Positions 19,775-27,544 of a stretch of 64,000 nucleotides of DNA are shown in pieces. Below the pieces are notes generated by a model, which saw nothing but the letters and a program-made list of their open reading frames with translations, made no database searches and was not told the DNA's origin. The stretch is from Mycolicibacterium porcinum (GTDB lineage: Bacteria > Actinomycetota > Actinomycetes > Mycobacteriales > Mycobacteriaceae), in contig MVIG01000005.1 of the NCBI GenBank assembly GCA_002086835.1, forward strand, positions 296,084 through 360,083, in the 5' to 3' direction. How positions within the stretch are numbered: the first letter of the stretch is position 1; every line of letters starts with the position of its first letter. A program made the translations under genes and the position numbers.

Positions 19775-20839
19775 ATGACTCTTCGTGATGTCGCTGTCGT
19801 CGGTTTCGCACATGCCCCGCATGTGCGCCGCACTGATGGCACCACCAATGGCGTCGAAATGCTGATGCCGTGTTTCGCCAGCCTCTATGAGGAACTCGGC
19901 CTGCAGCAGACCGACATCGGTTTCTGGTGCTCGGGTTCTTCTGATTACCTTGCCGGCCGGGCTTTCTCGTTCATCTCGGCGATCGACTCGATCGGCGCGG
20001 TTCCGCCGATCAACGAATCGCACGTCGAGATGGACGCAGCCTGGGCGCTGTACGAGGCGTACATCAAGATCCTGACCGGCGAGGTGGAGACCGCGCTGGT
20101 GTACGGCTTCGGCAAGTCCTCGGCGGGTGTGCTGCGCCGGGTGCTGGCTCTGCAGACCGACCCCTACACCGTCGCGCCGCTGTGGCCGGATGCGGTGTCG
20201 CTGGCCGGACTTCAGGCCCGTTTCGGGCTCGACGCCGGTAAGTGGACCGCCGAGCAGATGGCCCAGGTGGCCTTGGATTCGTTCGCCGCGGCCGACCGGG
20301 TCGACTCGCTCGAATCCGCCTCGAGCGTCTCCGAGTTGCTGGACCGGCCGTTCTTCGCCGACCCGCTGCGCCGTCACGACATCGCCCCGATCACCGACGG
20401 TGCCTCGGCCATCGTCCTGGCCGCCGGCGACCGGGCCCGCGAGCTGCGCGAAAACCCGGCCTGGATCACGGGTTTCGAACATCGCATCGAGACTCCGGTG
20501 CTCGGCGCACGCGACCTGACGGTCTCCACCTCGACCGCCGCCTCTGCTCAGGCTGCCACCGGCGGTGACGTGAGCTCGATCGAGGTGGCCGAGATCTACG
20601 CACCGTTCACCCACCAGCAGTTGATCCTCACCGAGGCCATCGGGCTGGGCGAGAACACGAAGATCAACCCCTCCGGCGGCGCACTGGCCGCCAACCCGAT
20701 GTTCTCGGCAGGTCTGGAGCGCATCGGTTTCGCCGCGCAGCACATCTTCTCCGGCTCTGCCGGGCGCGTGCTGGCGCACGCCACCAGTGGCGCCGCGCTG
20801 CAACAGAATCTGGTCACCGTGTTGGAGGGTAAGAACTAA
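19775..20839 (+). CDS. ltp4: Thiolase-like steroid aldolase/lipid transfer protein Ltp4
   Basis: A 354-aa SCP2-thiolase-like protein, the same length as Rv3522. Family blocks: VAVVGFAHAPHVRR at the start, GFWCSGSSDYLAGR, PITDGASAIVLAAGD, EVAEIYAPFTHQQLILTEAIGLG, NPSGGALAANPMFSAG and AQHIFSGSAGRVLAH. The usual nucleophile position reads NESHVEMDAAWAL, with no Cys, so thiolytic cleavage is unlikely. In Rhodococcus, Ltp3 and Ltp4 are needed for C24-branched sterol side chains, where an aldol-type cleavage is proposed. The stop overlaps the ATG of ltp3 (TAATG). Confidence 0.9.
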   Translation: MTLRDVAVVGFAHAPHVRRTDGTTNGVEMLMPCFASLYEELGLQQTDIGFWCSGSSDYLAGRAFSFISAIDSIGAVPPINESHVEMDAAWALYEAYIKILTGEVETALVYGFGKSSAGVLRRVLALQTDPYTVAPLWPDAVSLAGLQARFGLDAGKWTAEQMAQVALDSFAAADRVDSLESASSVSELLDRPFFADPLRRHDIAPITDGASAIVLAAGDRARELRENPAWITGFEHRIETPVLGARDLTVSTSTAASAQAATGGDVSSIEVAEIYAPFTHQQLILTEAIGLGENTKINPSGGALAANPMFSAGLERIGFAAQHIFSGSAGRVLAHATSGAALQQNLVTVLEGKN

Positions 20840-22014
20840 TGGCACAGAAAGCCGCCGTCCTCGGAACGGGCCAGACCAAGTACGTCGCCAAGCGTCACGA
20901 CGTGTCGATGAACGGCCTGGTGCGCGAGGCCATCGACAAGGCGCTCGCCGATTCCGGTTCCACCATGGCCGATATCGACGCCGTCGTGGTCGGTAAGGCA
21001 CCGGACTTCTTCGAGGGCGTGATGATGCCCGAGTTGTTCATGGCCGACGCGACCGGCGCCACCAACAAGCCACTGATCCGCGTGCACACCGCCGGTTCGG
21101 TGGGTGGCTCGACCGCGATCGTCGCCGCCAGCCTGGTCAAGTCCGGCAAGTACCGCCGGGTGCTGACCATGGCCTGGGAAAAGCAGTCGGAGTCGAACGC
21201 CATGTGGGCGTTGAGTATTCCGGTGCCGTTCACCAAGCCGGTCGGCGCCGGTGCGGGTGGCTACTTCGCGCCCCACGTGCGCGCATACATCCGGCGCTCG
21301 GGCGCACCGGACCACATCGGTGCGATGGTGGCGGTGAAGGACCGGCTCAACGGCGCCAAGAACCCCCTGGCTCACCTGCATCAGCCCGACATCACGCTGG
21401 AAAAGGTGATGGCGTCGCAGATGCTGTGGGATCCGATCCGGTTCGACGAGACCTGCCCGTCCTCCGACGGTGCCGCGGCCATGGTGATCGGTGACGAGGC
21501 CGCTGCGGATGCCCGTGTCGCCGAAGGACATCCGGTGGCCTGGGTGCACGCCACCGCCCTGCGTACCGAGCCGCTGGCCTACTCCGGTCGCGACCAGGTC
21601 AACCCGCAGGCCGGTCGCGACGCGGCCGCGGCGCTGTGGCGCGATGCCGGCATCACCAGCCCGATCGACGAGATCGACGTGGCCGAGGTGTACGTGCCGT
21701 TCTCGTGGTTCGAGCCGATGTGGCTGGAGAACCTCGGTTTTGCCGCCGAGGGCGAGGGCTGGAAGCTCACCGAGGCCGGCGAGACGGCCATCGGCGGGAA
21801 GATCCCGTTCAACGCCTCCGGCGGTGTGCTGTCGAGCAACCCGATCGGCGCCTCCGGCATGATCCGGTTCGCCGAATCAGCGATCCAGGTGATGGGCAAG
21901 GCCGGCGATCACCAGGTCGAGGGTGCCCGCAAGGCTCTGGGGCATGCCTACGGCGGTGGCGCACAGTACTACTCGATGTGGGTGGTCTCGAGCGACAAGC
22001 CCGCGAACAAGTGA
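20839..22014 (+). CDS. ltp3: Thiolase-like steroid aldolase Ltp3
   Basis: A 391-aa SCP2-thiolase-like protein, close to the 394 aa of Rv3523. Blocks: AAVLGTGQTKYVAKR, TAGSVGGSTAIVAAS, TCPSSDGAAAMVIGD, EVAEVYVPFSWFEPMWLENLG, FNASGGVLSSNPIGASGMIR and HAYGGGAQY. The nucleophilic Cys of true thiolases is replaced by Ser in TAGSVGGS. With Ltp4 and the tandem DUF35 protein it probably makes a hetero-complex that cleaves the C24-branched sterol side chain by a retro-aldol step. The stop overlaps a GTG of the next gene. Confidence 0.9.
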   Translation: MAQKAAVLGTGQTKYVAKRHDVSMNGLVREAIDKALADSGSTMADIDAVVVGKAPDFFEGVMMPELFMADATGATNKPLIRVHTAGSVGGSTAIVAASLVKSGKYRRVLTMAWEKQSESNAMWALSIPVPFTKPVGAGAGGYFAPHVRAYIRRSGAPDHIGAMVAVKDRLNGAKNPLAHLHQPDITLEKVMASQMLWDPIRFDETCPSSDGAAAMVIGDEAAADARVAEGHPVAWVHATALRTEPLAYSGRDQVNPQAGRDAAAALWRDAGITSPIDEIDVAEVYVPFSWFEPMWLENLGFAAEGEGWKLTEAGETAIGGKIPFNASGGVLSSNPIGASGMIRFAESAIQVMGKAGDHQVEGARKALGHAYGGGAQYYSMWVVSSDKPANK

Positions 22015-22907
22015 CAGCACCGCACCGCATGAAGTACACGCTCAGCGTGGCCATGGGGCCGCTCGAGCATCTGACCGGATTGGCCCGCACCGCAGAGGAA
22101 GTCGGGTTCGATTCGATCGCACTGCCCGACTCGCTGTTCTACATGGAGAAGCAGGCCGCGGACTATCCGTACACCCCGGACGGTTCGCGGATGTGGAATG
22201 CGGACACTCCCTGGGTCGATCCGCTGATCGCGGCGGCCTCGATGGGTGCGGTGACCTCGACACTGCGGTTCTACACCAACGTGATGAAGCTCGGGTCGCG
22301 CAATCCGCTGCTCCTGGCCAGGCAGGTCGGTTCGGTGGCCAACCTGACCAACAACCGGTTCGGGTTCGGTGTCGGGATCGGCTGGGCACCGGAGGAATTC
22401 GAGTGGTGCGGGGTTCCGTTCGCCAAGCGCGGCGCCCGCGTCGACGAGATGATCGAGGTGCTCAGGCTCGTGCTCGGCGGCGGGATGGTCGAGTTCCACG
22501 GCGAGTTCTACGATTTCGAGCGCCTGCAGATGAGCCCGGCCCCGTCACAGCCCGTCCCGTTCTACGTCGGCGGGCACACCCCGGTGGCCCTCAAGCGGGC
22601 CGCCCGGGTGGGTGACGGCTGGACCAGCGCGATGATGACGTGCGCGCAGCTGGCCGAGACCGTGACGGCCATCAACAAGCTGCGCGCCGAATACGGCCGG
22701 GCCGATGAGCCATTCGAGTTCCAGTCGGTGTGCATCGACAAGTTCGATCTCGACGGACACCGCGAGCTGGCCGAGGCCGGTATCACCGACAACATCGTCA
22801 TCCCCTGGATGCTCGAAGGCCTGGGCTTCGACGCTCCCCTGGAGAAGAAGCAGGACTCGCTCAAGCGGTTCGCCGACACCTATATCCACTCCGGCTGGCA
22901 GGACTGA
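22011..22907 (+). CDS. LLM-class F420-dependent oxidoreductase
   Basis: A 298-aa luciferase-like protein. Marks: SVAMGPLEHLTGLARTAEEVGFDSIALPDSLF, FYTNVMKLGSRNPLLLARQ, FGFGVGIGWAPEEFEWCG and PFYVGGHTPVALKRAARVGDGW, all typical of F420-dependent LLM enzymes. The GTG at 22011 overlaps the ltp3 stop (GTGA); an ATG at 22029 is the alternative start. It is distinct from the F420-type gene at 17656. It sits in the KstR-controlled ltp operon; its step in sterol breakdown is unknown. Confidence 0.85.
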   Translation: MTAPHRMKYTLSVAMGPLEHLTGLARTAEEVGFDSIALPDSLFYMEKQAADYPYTPDGSRMWNADTPWVDPLIAAASMGAVTSTLRFYTNVMKLGSRNPLLLARQVGSVANLTNNRFGFGVGIGWAPEEFEWCGVPFAKRGARVDEMIEVLRLVLGGGMVEFHGEFYDFERLQMSPAPSQPVPFYVGGHTPVALKRAARVGDGWTSAMMTCAQLAETVTAINKLRAEYGRADEPFEFQSVCIDKFDLDGHRELAEAGITDNIVIPWMLEGLGFDAPLEKKQDSLKRFADTYIHSGWQD

Positions 22908-22908
22908 C

Positions 22909-23328
22909 ATGGCCATCACCGACCCCGAACACCCGGCACATCTGGCGGGCAAGCGCTCCCGGGACGCGGTGGCGGCCCGGGACAAGCAGGCCTGGCTCGA
23001 CAACTTCGCCGACGACGCGATCGTGCAGGATCCCATCGGACCGTCGTTCTTCGATCCGGAGGGCAACGGTCACCGGGGCAAGGAAGCCATCGCGGCGTTC
23101 TGGGACAAGGCCATCGCCCCGACCGACAATCTGGAGTTCAAGTTCGTCGACACGTTCCAGTGCGGCAGCGAGGAAGCCAATGTCGGCAGCATCGTGACCA
23201 CGATGGGCGGGCACCGCATCACCACCCCGGGTGTCTTCACCTATCGGGCCAACGATGCGGGGCAATTGGTGGCCTTGCGGGCCTACTGGGAAGTGGACCG
23301 CGCGAGCGCCGAGAAGATCGAGAGTTAG
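22909..23328 (+). CDS. NTF2/SnoaL-like steroid isomerase-type protein
   Basis: A 139-aa protein with the cone-shaped NTF2 fold pattern: AVAARDKQAWLDNFADDAIVQDPIG near the N-terminus and a C-terminal FTYRANDAGQLVALRAYWEVD. The family includes ketosteroid isomerase, limonene epoxide hydrolase and SnoaL. It starts one base after the stop of the F420-type gene and ends the ltp operon. Given the operon, action on a steroid intermediate is plausible, but the catalytic residues are not certain by eye. Confidence 0.8.
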   Translation: MAITDPEHPAHLAGKRSRDAVAARDKQAWLDNFADDAIVQDPIGPSFFDPEGNGHRGKEAIAAFWDKAIAPTDNLEFKFVDTFQCGSEEANVGSIVTTMGGHRITTPGVFTYRANDAGQLVALRAYWEVDRASAEKIES

Positions 23329-23359
23329 ATCCCGGCGATCCGATGACGGCAGGGCACCG

Positions 23360-23376
23360 GGCACGGCGATCGTGCC
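23360..23376. terminator. Short hairpin between convergent genes
   Basis: GGCACG-gcgat-CGTGCC stem-loop in the 73-bp gap between the NTF2-like gene and hyuB. No T run follows, so a terminator role is only likely from position. Confidence 0.4.
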
Positions 23377-23401
23377 GCACCCGGGCCCAACCGGACCATC
23401 G

Positions 23402-25372
23402 TCAGCCCCAGTGCTCGGCGGCCCGCACCTGCAGCAGGTCGCGGAATTGTTTGGTGGTATTCGGGAGCAGCTCACCAGTGCCCCAGTCGACCACGACGCC
23501 GTAGCGGCGCACCAAATCGAAGGTGTCCAGCTCTCGGTCCCGGAATCGGGCGGCGACCTCGGCAGGGTCGACGTCGAGCCATTGTTTGCGTGCGGCCCGA
23601 ATTTCGGCGCGCAGTGCAGTGGTTGCAGTGCGGTCGATCTCGTACTCGTCGATCTCCGGGTCGATCGGCGTGATCACCACGCCGTAGTCCCGTGCGCTGC
23701 CCGCGATGGTCACGTAGCCGTCGATGACGTCCTCCAGCACCGCCTCCGGAGCCCGGTCGAGGGGATCGCCGAGTCCTCCGCCACCTGCCGATGGCCGCTC
23801 GAAGGTGTCGCCTGCCTGTACCGCAACGCTGGAAAACACTGATCCCAAGAAGGCCTCCTCGGCCGTTCCACGGTTGAGCCAGACCCCGTGAGGGATGGAG
23901 GGGAGCCCACCGTTGATGCCCCAGGTAACCGATCGGGATCGGTCGCAACAGTAGGACATCACGGTGTTCTCGCAGTCGGTCAGGATGCCGCCTTTGGTCA
24001 CGCCGCAGCCCCCGCGGTACAAACCCGGTCCGCCGGAGTCGGGAATGATCGCATGCTTGGTCGTCAGCACCGGAGTCAGGCGTTCTTGACCCTCGCACGG
24101 CTGAACGGCCAGGCCCACGCCGAATACCGGTGCCGTCGCAGTGGATCCGTCCTTGGTGCTGCGCCCGCCCCAACCGCCGGCCATCCAGTCGTACCACATG
24201 AAGAACGGACGATCGTCGCCTCGCGCGTCGCGGCCGCCGACGAGCAGGTACTCAAGGTTGAATGAACATGCGATGGCTCGTTCGGGCATGATCGCCGACC
24301 ACAGTTCGAAGATGGCGTTCATGATTTTCTCGTAAGGGCCAGAACAGAATCCGGTCACGGCGATCGGCCAGCCGGCGTTGACCACGGTGCCTTCCGGACC
24401 GATATCGGTATTGATGGCCGCGTAGAGACCGGAATTCAGCGGAACGTCGGGAAAGAAGGTCTTCGTCCCCGCGACGATTCCCGAGAAGGCTGTGCCGTAG
24501 CCGCAATTGAGGAAGCTCGCTACCGCGGGGGCGCTGCCGGACAGGTCGTAGCTGAGCTGATCACCCTCGATGGTCATCTTGACTCGGATCGGCACCATCC
24601 CTTCGGGTTTCGAAGGATCCGAGTCCAGGTAATCCTCGGTCACCCACTCACCGTCGGGAAGTTCCGCGACGCGCTGGCGGACGATGCGCTCCACGTAGTC
24701 CTGTACCTCTGCCATGGCTTCGACGACGGTGTCCCGGCCGTACTTGGCCACCAGTCGTTGAATCTCGCGCTCGCACACGCCGGTTGCTTCCGCCTGGGCG
24801 TGCAGGTCGCCCAAGCTGATCTCCGGAGCCCGCGTGTTGGCCACCAGCAGTTTGGCGACATCGGCAAGAAAACGGCCTTCGTGCCAGATGCGAACGGGTG
24901 TTATCCGCAGCCCCTCGGCAAAATGCTCTGTGGCGGTGACGTCGAACGACCCGGGGACGCTGCCGCCGATATCGGCCCAGTGTCCCTTGTTCTGGGCGAA
25001 CCCGATCAGCTGGCCGTCGGCGAATATCGGCCGGATGAAGCTGACGTCGTTGAGGTGGGTGCCACCGCGGTATGGATCGTTGACGCAGAACACGTCACCG
25101 CGGTTGATGTCGTCACCGAACTCGTCGAGAACAGCTTTGCATTGGAAGTGCAGCGTCCCGACGTGCACCGCGATGTCTTGGCTGCCCTGCATGACAGTGT
25201 TGCCCTGGGCGTCACACAATGCCGAGGAGAAGTCTCGGCTGTAGATGACGAACGAGTAGCAGGTGCGCAAGATCTGCTCGCTCATCAGATCGACAGAAGT
25301 CACGAATGCGTTCTTGAGAACCTCGAACGTAACCGGGTCGAGGCGGCGACGGGTGATGTTGACGGCGGTCAC
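23402..25372 (-). CDS. Hydantoinase B/oxoprolinase-type subunit (HyuB-like)
   Basis: A 656-aa HyuB-family subunit. Recognisable blocks: LDPVTFEVLKNAFVTSVDLMSEQILRT at the N-terminus, YSRDFSSALCDAQGN, FCVNDPYRGGTHLNDV, GYGTAFSGIVAGTKTFFPDVPLNSG and SAGGGGLGDPLDR near the C-terminus. With HyuA it forms an ATP-dependent amidohydrolase such as 5-oxoprolinase or N-methylhydantoinase, or an acetone/acetophenone carboxylase-like enzyme. The GTG at 25372 overlaps the hyuA stop (GTGA); the frame's longer extension reads back into hyuA. The pair sits inside the sterol cluster and is probably an insertion. Confidence 0.87.
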   Translation of the reverse strand: MTAVNITRRRLDPVTFEVLKNAFVTSVDLMSEQILRTCYSFVIYSRDFSSALCDAQGNTVMQGSQDIAVHVGTLHFQCKAVLDEFGDDINRGDVFCVNDPYRGGTHLNDVSFIRPIFADGQLIGFAQNKGHWADIGGSVPGSFDVTATEHFAEGLRITPVRIWHEGRFLADVAKLLVANTRAPEISLGDLHAQAEATGVCEREIQRLVAKYGRDTVVEAMAEVQDYVERIVRQRVAELPDGEWVTEDYLDSDPSKPEGMVPIRVKMTIEGDQLSYDLSGSAPAVASFLNCGYGTAFSGIVAGTKTFFPDVPLNSGLYAAINTDIGPEGTVVNAGWPIAVTGFCSGPYEKIMNAIFELWSAIMPERAIACSFNLEYLLVGGRDARGDDRPFFMWYDWMAGGWGGRSTKDGSTATAPVFGVGLAVQPCEGQERLTPVLTTKHAIIPDSGGPGLYRGGCGVTKGGILTDCENTVMSYCCDRSRSVTWGINGGLPSIPHGVWLNRGTAEEAFLGSVFSSVAVQAGDTFERPSAGGGGLGDPLDRAPEAVLEDVIDGYVTIAGSARDYGVVITPIDPEIDEYEIDRTATTALRAEIRAARKQWLDVDPAEVAARFRDRELDTFDLVRRYGVVVDWGTGELLPNTTKQFRDLLQVRAAEHWG

Positions 25373-27432
25373 TGCTGCTCCTGGTGGATGTGGATTCGAA
25401 TGTTGCCCCACTCGTCGACGACGGCGGTGGTCGATGGCGGTACGACGGTCGTCGAGTCGAGCTGGTCGATGATGGCGGGCCCTTCGACCGAGTTGCCGGC
25501 GACGAGGTCGTCACGGTCGAAGACCGGCGTCGGCATGCGCCCGCCGACCTCGTCGAAGTAGACCTGACGAATTGCCAGCGGCGACGGCGCCGGTGAGTCC
25601 GACGTATTGTGCTGGGGGAAGCGCGGTTTCGGAGTCTCGCCGATAGCGCGAACGCCGATCTGGTAGATCTCGACGTCGACGTCGTCGCGACGGAACGAGT
25701 AGTCGCGTTCGTGCTCTTCGTGAAAGAGTTCGACAGCACGGTTCAGGAACCCGTCCCGATTGTCTGCCGTGACGCTCAGCGACCGCCATTGTCCGGCGTA
25801 GCGCATGCTGATCGAGCGGTCGATACGCATGCGGTCCTCATCGACTCCCTCGTGCCGGAGCCGGGCGAGGCCTTCCTTTTCGAGCTGTGCGAATTCGGAT
25901 TCGAGCTCTGCCGGGTTGACTTCGGAAGCAATGCGCTGGAACATCGCCGACAAGTCGTGCCGTATGTCGACGAGCAAACATCCTTGCGCCGAGGTGATTC
26001 CGGGGTGAGCCGGCACCACGACCGTGGGGATCGACAGCTCCTTGGCCAGGGCGGCACCGTGGAGCGCTCCGGCCCCGCCACACACCACCAGGACGAAGTC
26101 CCTGGGGTCGTATCCGCGGCGGATGGAGAGCAGTCGCACCGCATCAGCCATGTTGGCATTGGCGACCTGGATGACATTCGACGCAGCGGTATCGACATCG
26201 AGGTCGAGGCGCTCGGCGATGCCGCTGCGCACGGCTTCACGCGCCGCGTCCACGTCGAGCGTCAGTTCGCCACCGATCAGCGACTCACCCAGTCTGCCGA
26301 GCACAAGGTTCGCGTCGGTGTTGGTCGGTTCGGTACCGCCGCGCCGATAGCAGGCCGGACCGGGTGCCGCGCCCGCGGATTGGGGTCCGTTCCGCAGGGA
26401 GCCGGCCTCGTCGATCCAAGCGAGCGAGCCGCCGCCTGCGCCGATGGTGAGTACTTCGATGCTGGGGAAACAGATCGGGAACCCGTACTCGACCTGCCAC
26501 CGTTTGGTGGTGCGGACCTCGCCGTCGTAGACCAGCGAGATATCCGTACTGGTCCCGCCCATGTCGAGGCCGATCGCGTTGGGGTATCCACAGCGAGAAG
26601 CAATGTCGGCCACCGCGATGGCGCCCGCGGCAATACCTGAGGCGGCCAACCGCACCGGATAGCGGTCGACCATGGCCGGCGTCATCGATCCACCGCCGGA
26701 GTGCAACAGCAATAAGTCACCGTCGTAACCGTCGGCGCGTAGGGCCCCTTCCAGTCGGTTCACATAGCCACTCACCAGCGGGGCGAGAACCGCATTTGCC
26801 ACCGTCGTGGACGCGCGGTCGTATTCGAAGATCTCCGGCAGGATCTCGCTTGAGGTCGACACCGTGACTCCGGGGATCTCGTCGGTGAGAATGTCGCGCA
26901 TCCGTCGCTCGTGGGTGTCGTTGACATAGGAGTTCATGAAGCAGACAGCGACGGTCAGCACACCTTTGCGCCGCAGGATGCGCGCGACTTCTCGCGCCTT
27001 GTCTTCGTCGAGCGGAGTGACGATCGATCCGACGTAGTCGATCCGCTCGGGTACCTCGTACCTGTTTCGCCGCTTGATGTACGGGGCGCCGACGTCCACG
27101 TAGGAGTCCCACAGTTCGTCTTTCGTTCCGTCGCGTATCTCCAGGATGTCGCGGAACCCCTCGCTGCACACCATCGCGGCGGCCGGAAAACGACGGGTGA
27201 TCAACGCGTTGGTCGCGACCGTCGTGCCGTGCGAGAACAGGGTCACCGCCGAAAGGTCGACACCCGCTGATCGCACACCGGACACGACCGCTTCCATCGG
27301 GTCGTGCGGGGTTGATGGCACCTTGGCGACGCGCGTGCTCTGGTCACGTTCGTCGAAGATGCACACGTCGGTAAACGTCCCACCCACGTCGACAGCAACA
27401 CGAAGGGTCTTCGTGGCTGTGTTCTGCTTCAT
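25369..27432 (-). CDS. Hydantoinase A/oxoprolinase-type subunit (HyuA-like)
   Basis: A 687-aa ATP-binding subunit of the hydantoinase/oxoprolinase family. Phosphate-binding motifs: RVAVDVGGTFTDVCIFD at the N-terminus and IGLDMGGTSTDISLVYDG in the middle, both acetate-kinase/hsp70-like; also SHGTTVATNALI and VVCGGAGALHGAALAKEL. The ATG at 27432 has AGAGGAGG before it; a TTG two codons earlier is less likely. It forms an operon with hyuB and is divergent from a PucR-type regulator. Whether the substrate is a hydantoin, 5-oxoproline or a ketone cannot be told from sequence. Confidence 0.87.
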   Translation of the reverse strand: MKQNTATKTLRVAVDVGGTFTDVCIFDERDQSTRVAKVPSTPHDPMEAVVSGVRSAGVDLSAVTLFSHGTTVATNALITRRFPAAAMVCSEGFRDILEIRDGTKDELWDSYVDVGAPYIKRRNRYEVPERIDYVGSIVTPLDEDKAREVARILRRKGVLTVAVCFMNSYVNDTHERRMRDILTDEIPGVTVSTSSEILPEIFEYDRASTTVANAVLAPLVSGYVNRLEGALRADGYDGDLLLLHSGGGSMTPAMVDRYPVRLAASGIAAGAIAVADIASRCGYPNAIGLDMGGTSTDISLVYDGEVRTTKRWQVEYGFPICFPSIEVLTIGAGGGSLAWIDEAGSLRNGPQSAGAAPGPACYRRGGTEPTNTDANLVLGRLGESLIGGELTLDVDAAREAVRSGIAERLDLDVDTAASNVIQVANANMADAVRLLSIRRGYDPRDFVLVVCGGAGALHGAALAKELSIPTVVVPAHPGITSAQGCLLVDIRHDLSAMFQRIASEVNPAELESEFAQLEKEGLARLRHEGVDEDRMRIDRSISMRYAGQWRSLSVTADNRDGFLNRAVELFHEEHERDYSFRRDDVDVEIYQIGVRAIGETPKPRFPQHNTSDSPAPSPLAIRQVYFDEVGGRMPTPVFDRDDLVAGNSVEGPAIIDQLDSTTVVPPSTTAVVDEWGNIRIHIHQEQQ

Positions 27433-27490
27433 TGGCAAGCCTCCTCTGGTGAAGTGTGGTCAAGTATTGAGCTGCACCAATCCGCAGCCA

Positions 27491-27528
27491 ATTGGAGAAA
27501 GTGACTGTCGACTACACTCAGATTGGAG
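27491..27528. promoter_or_regulatory. Direct repeat ATTGGAG, candidate PucR-type sites
   Basis: ATTGGAG occurs at 27491-27497 and 27522-27528, 31 bp apart (about three helical turns), with further CCAAT elements at 27477 and a CCAATTGG palindrome at 27488. They lie in the hyuA/PucR divergent gap. The B. subtilis PucR box also contains a TTGG core. Confidence 0.4.
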
Positions 27529-27544
27529 TTTTCAACCGTCCAGG

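Noticed and set aside
19538-21001. 487-aa minus-strand frame opposite ltp4
   Set aside because: Antisense to ltp4 with Arg/Pro-rich low-quality sequence and no motif.
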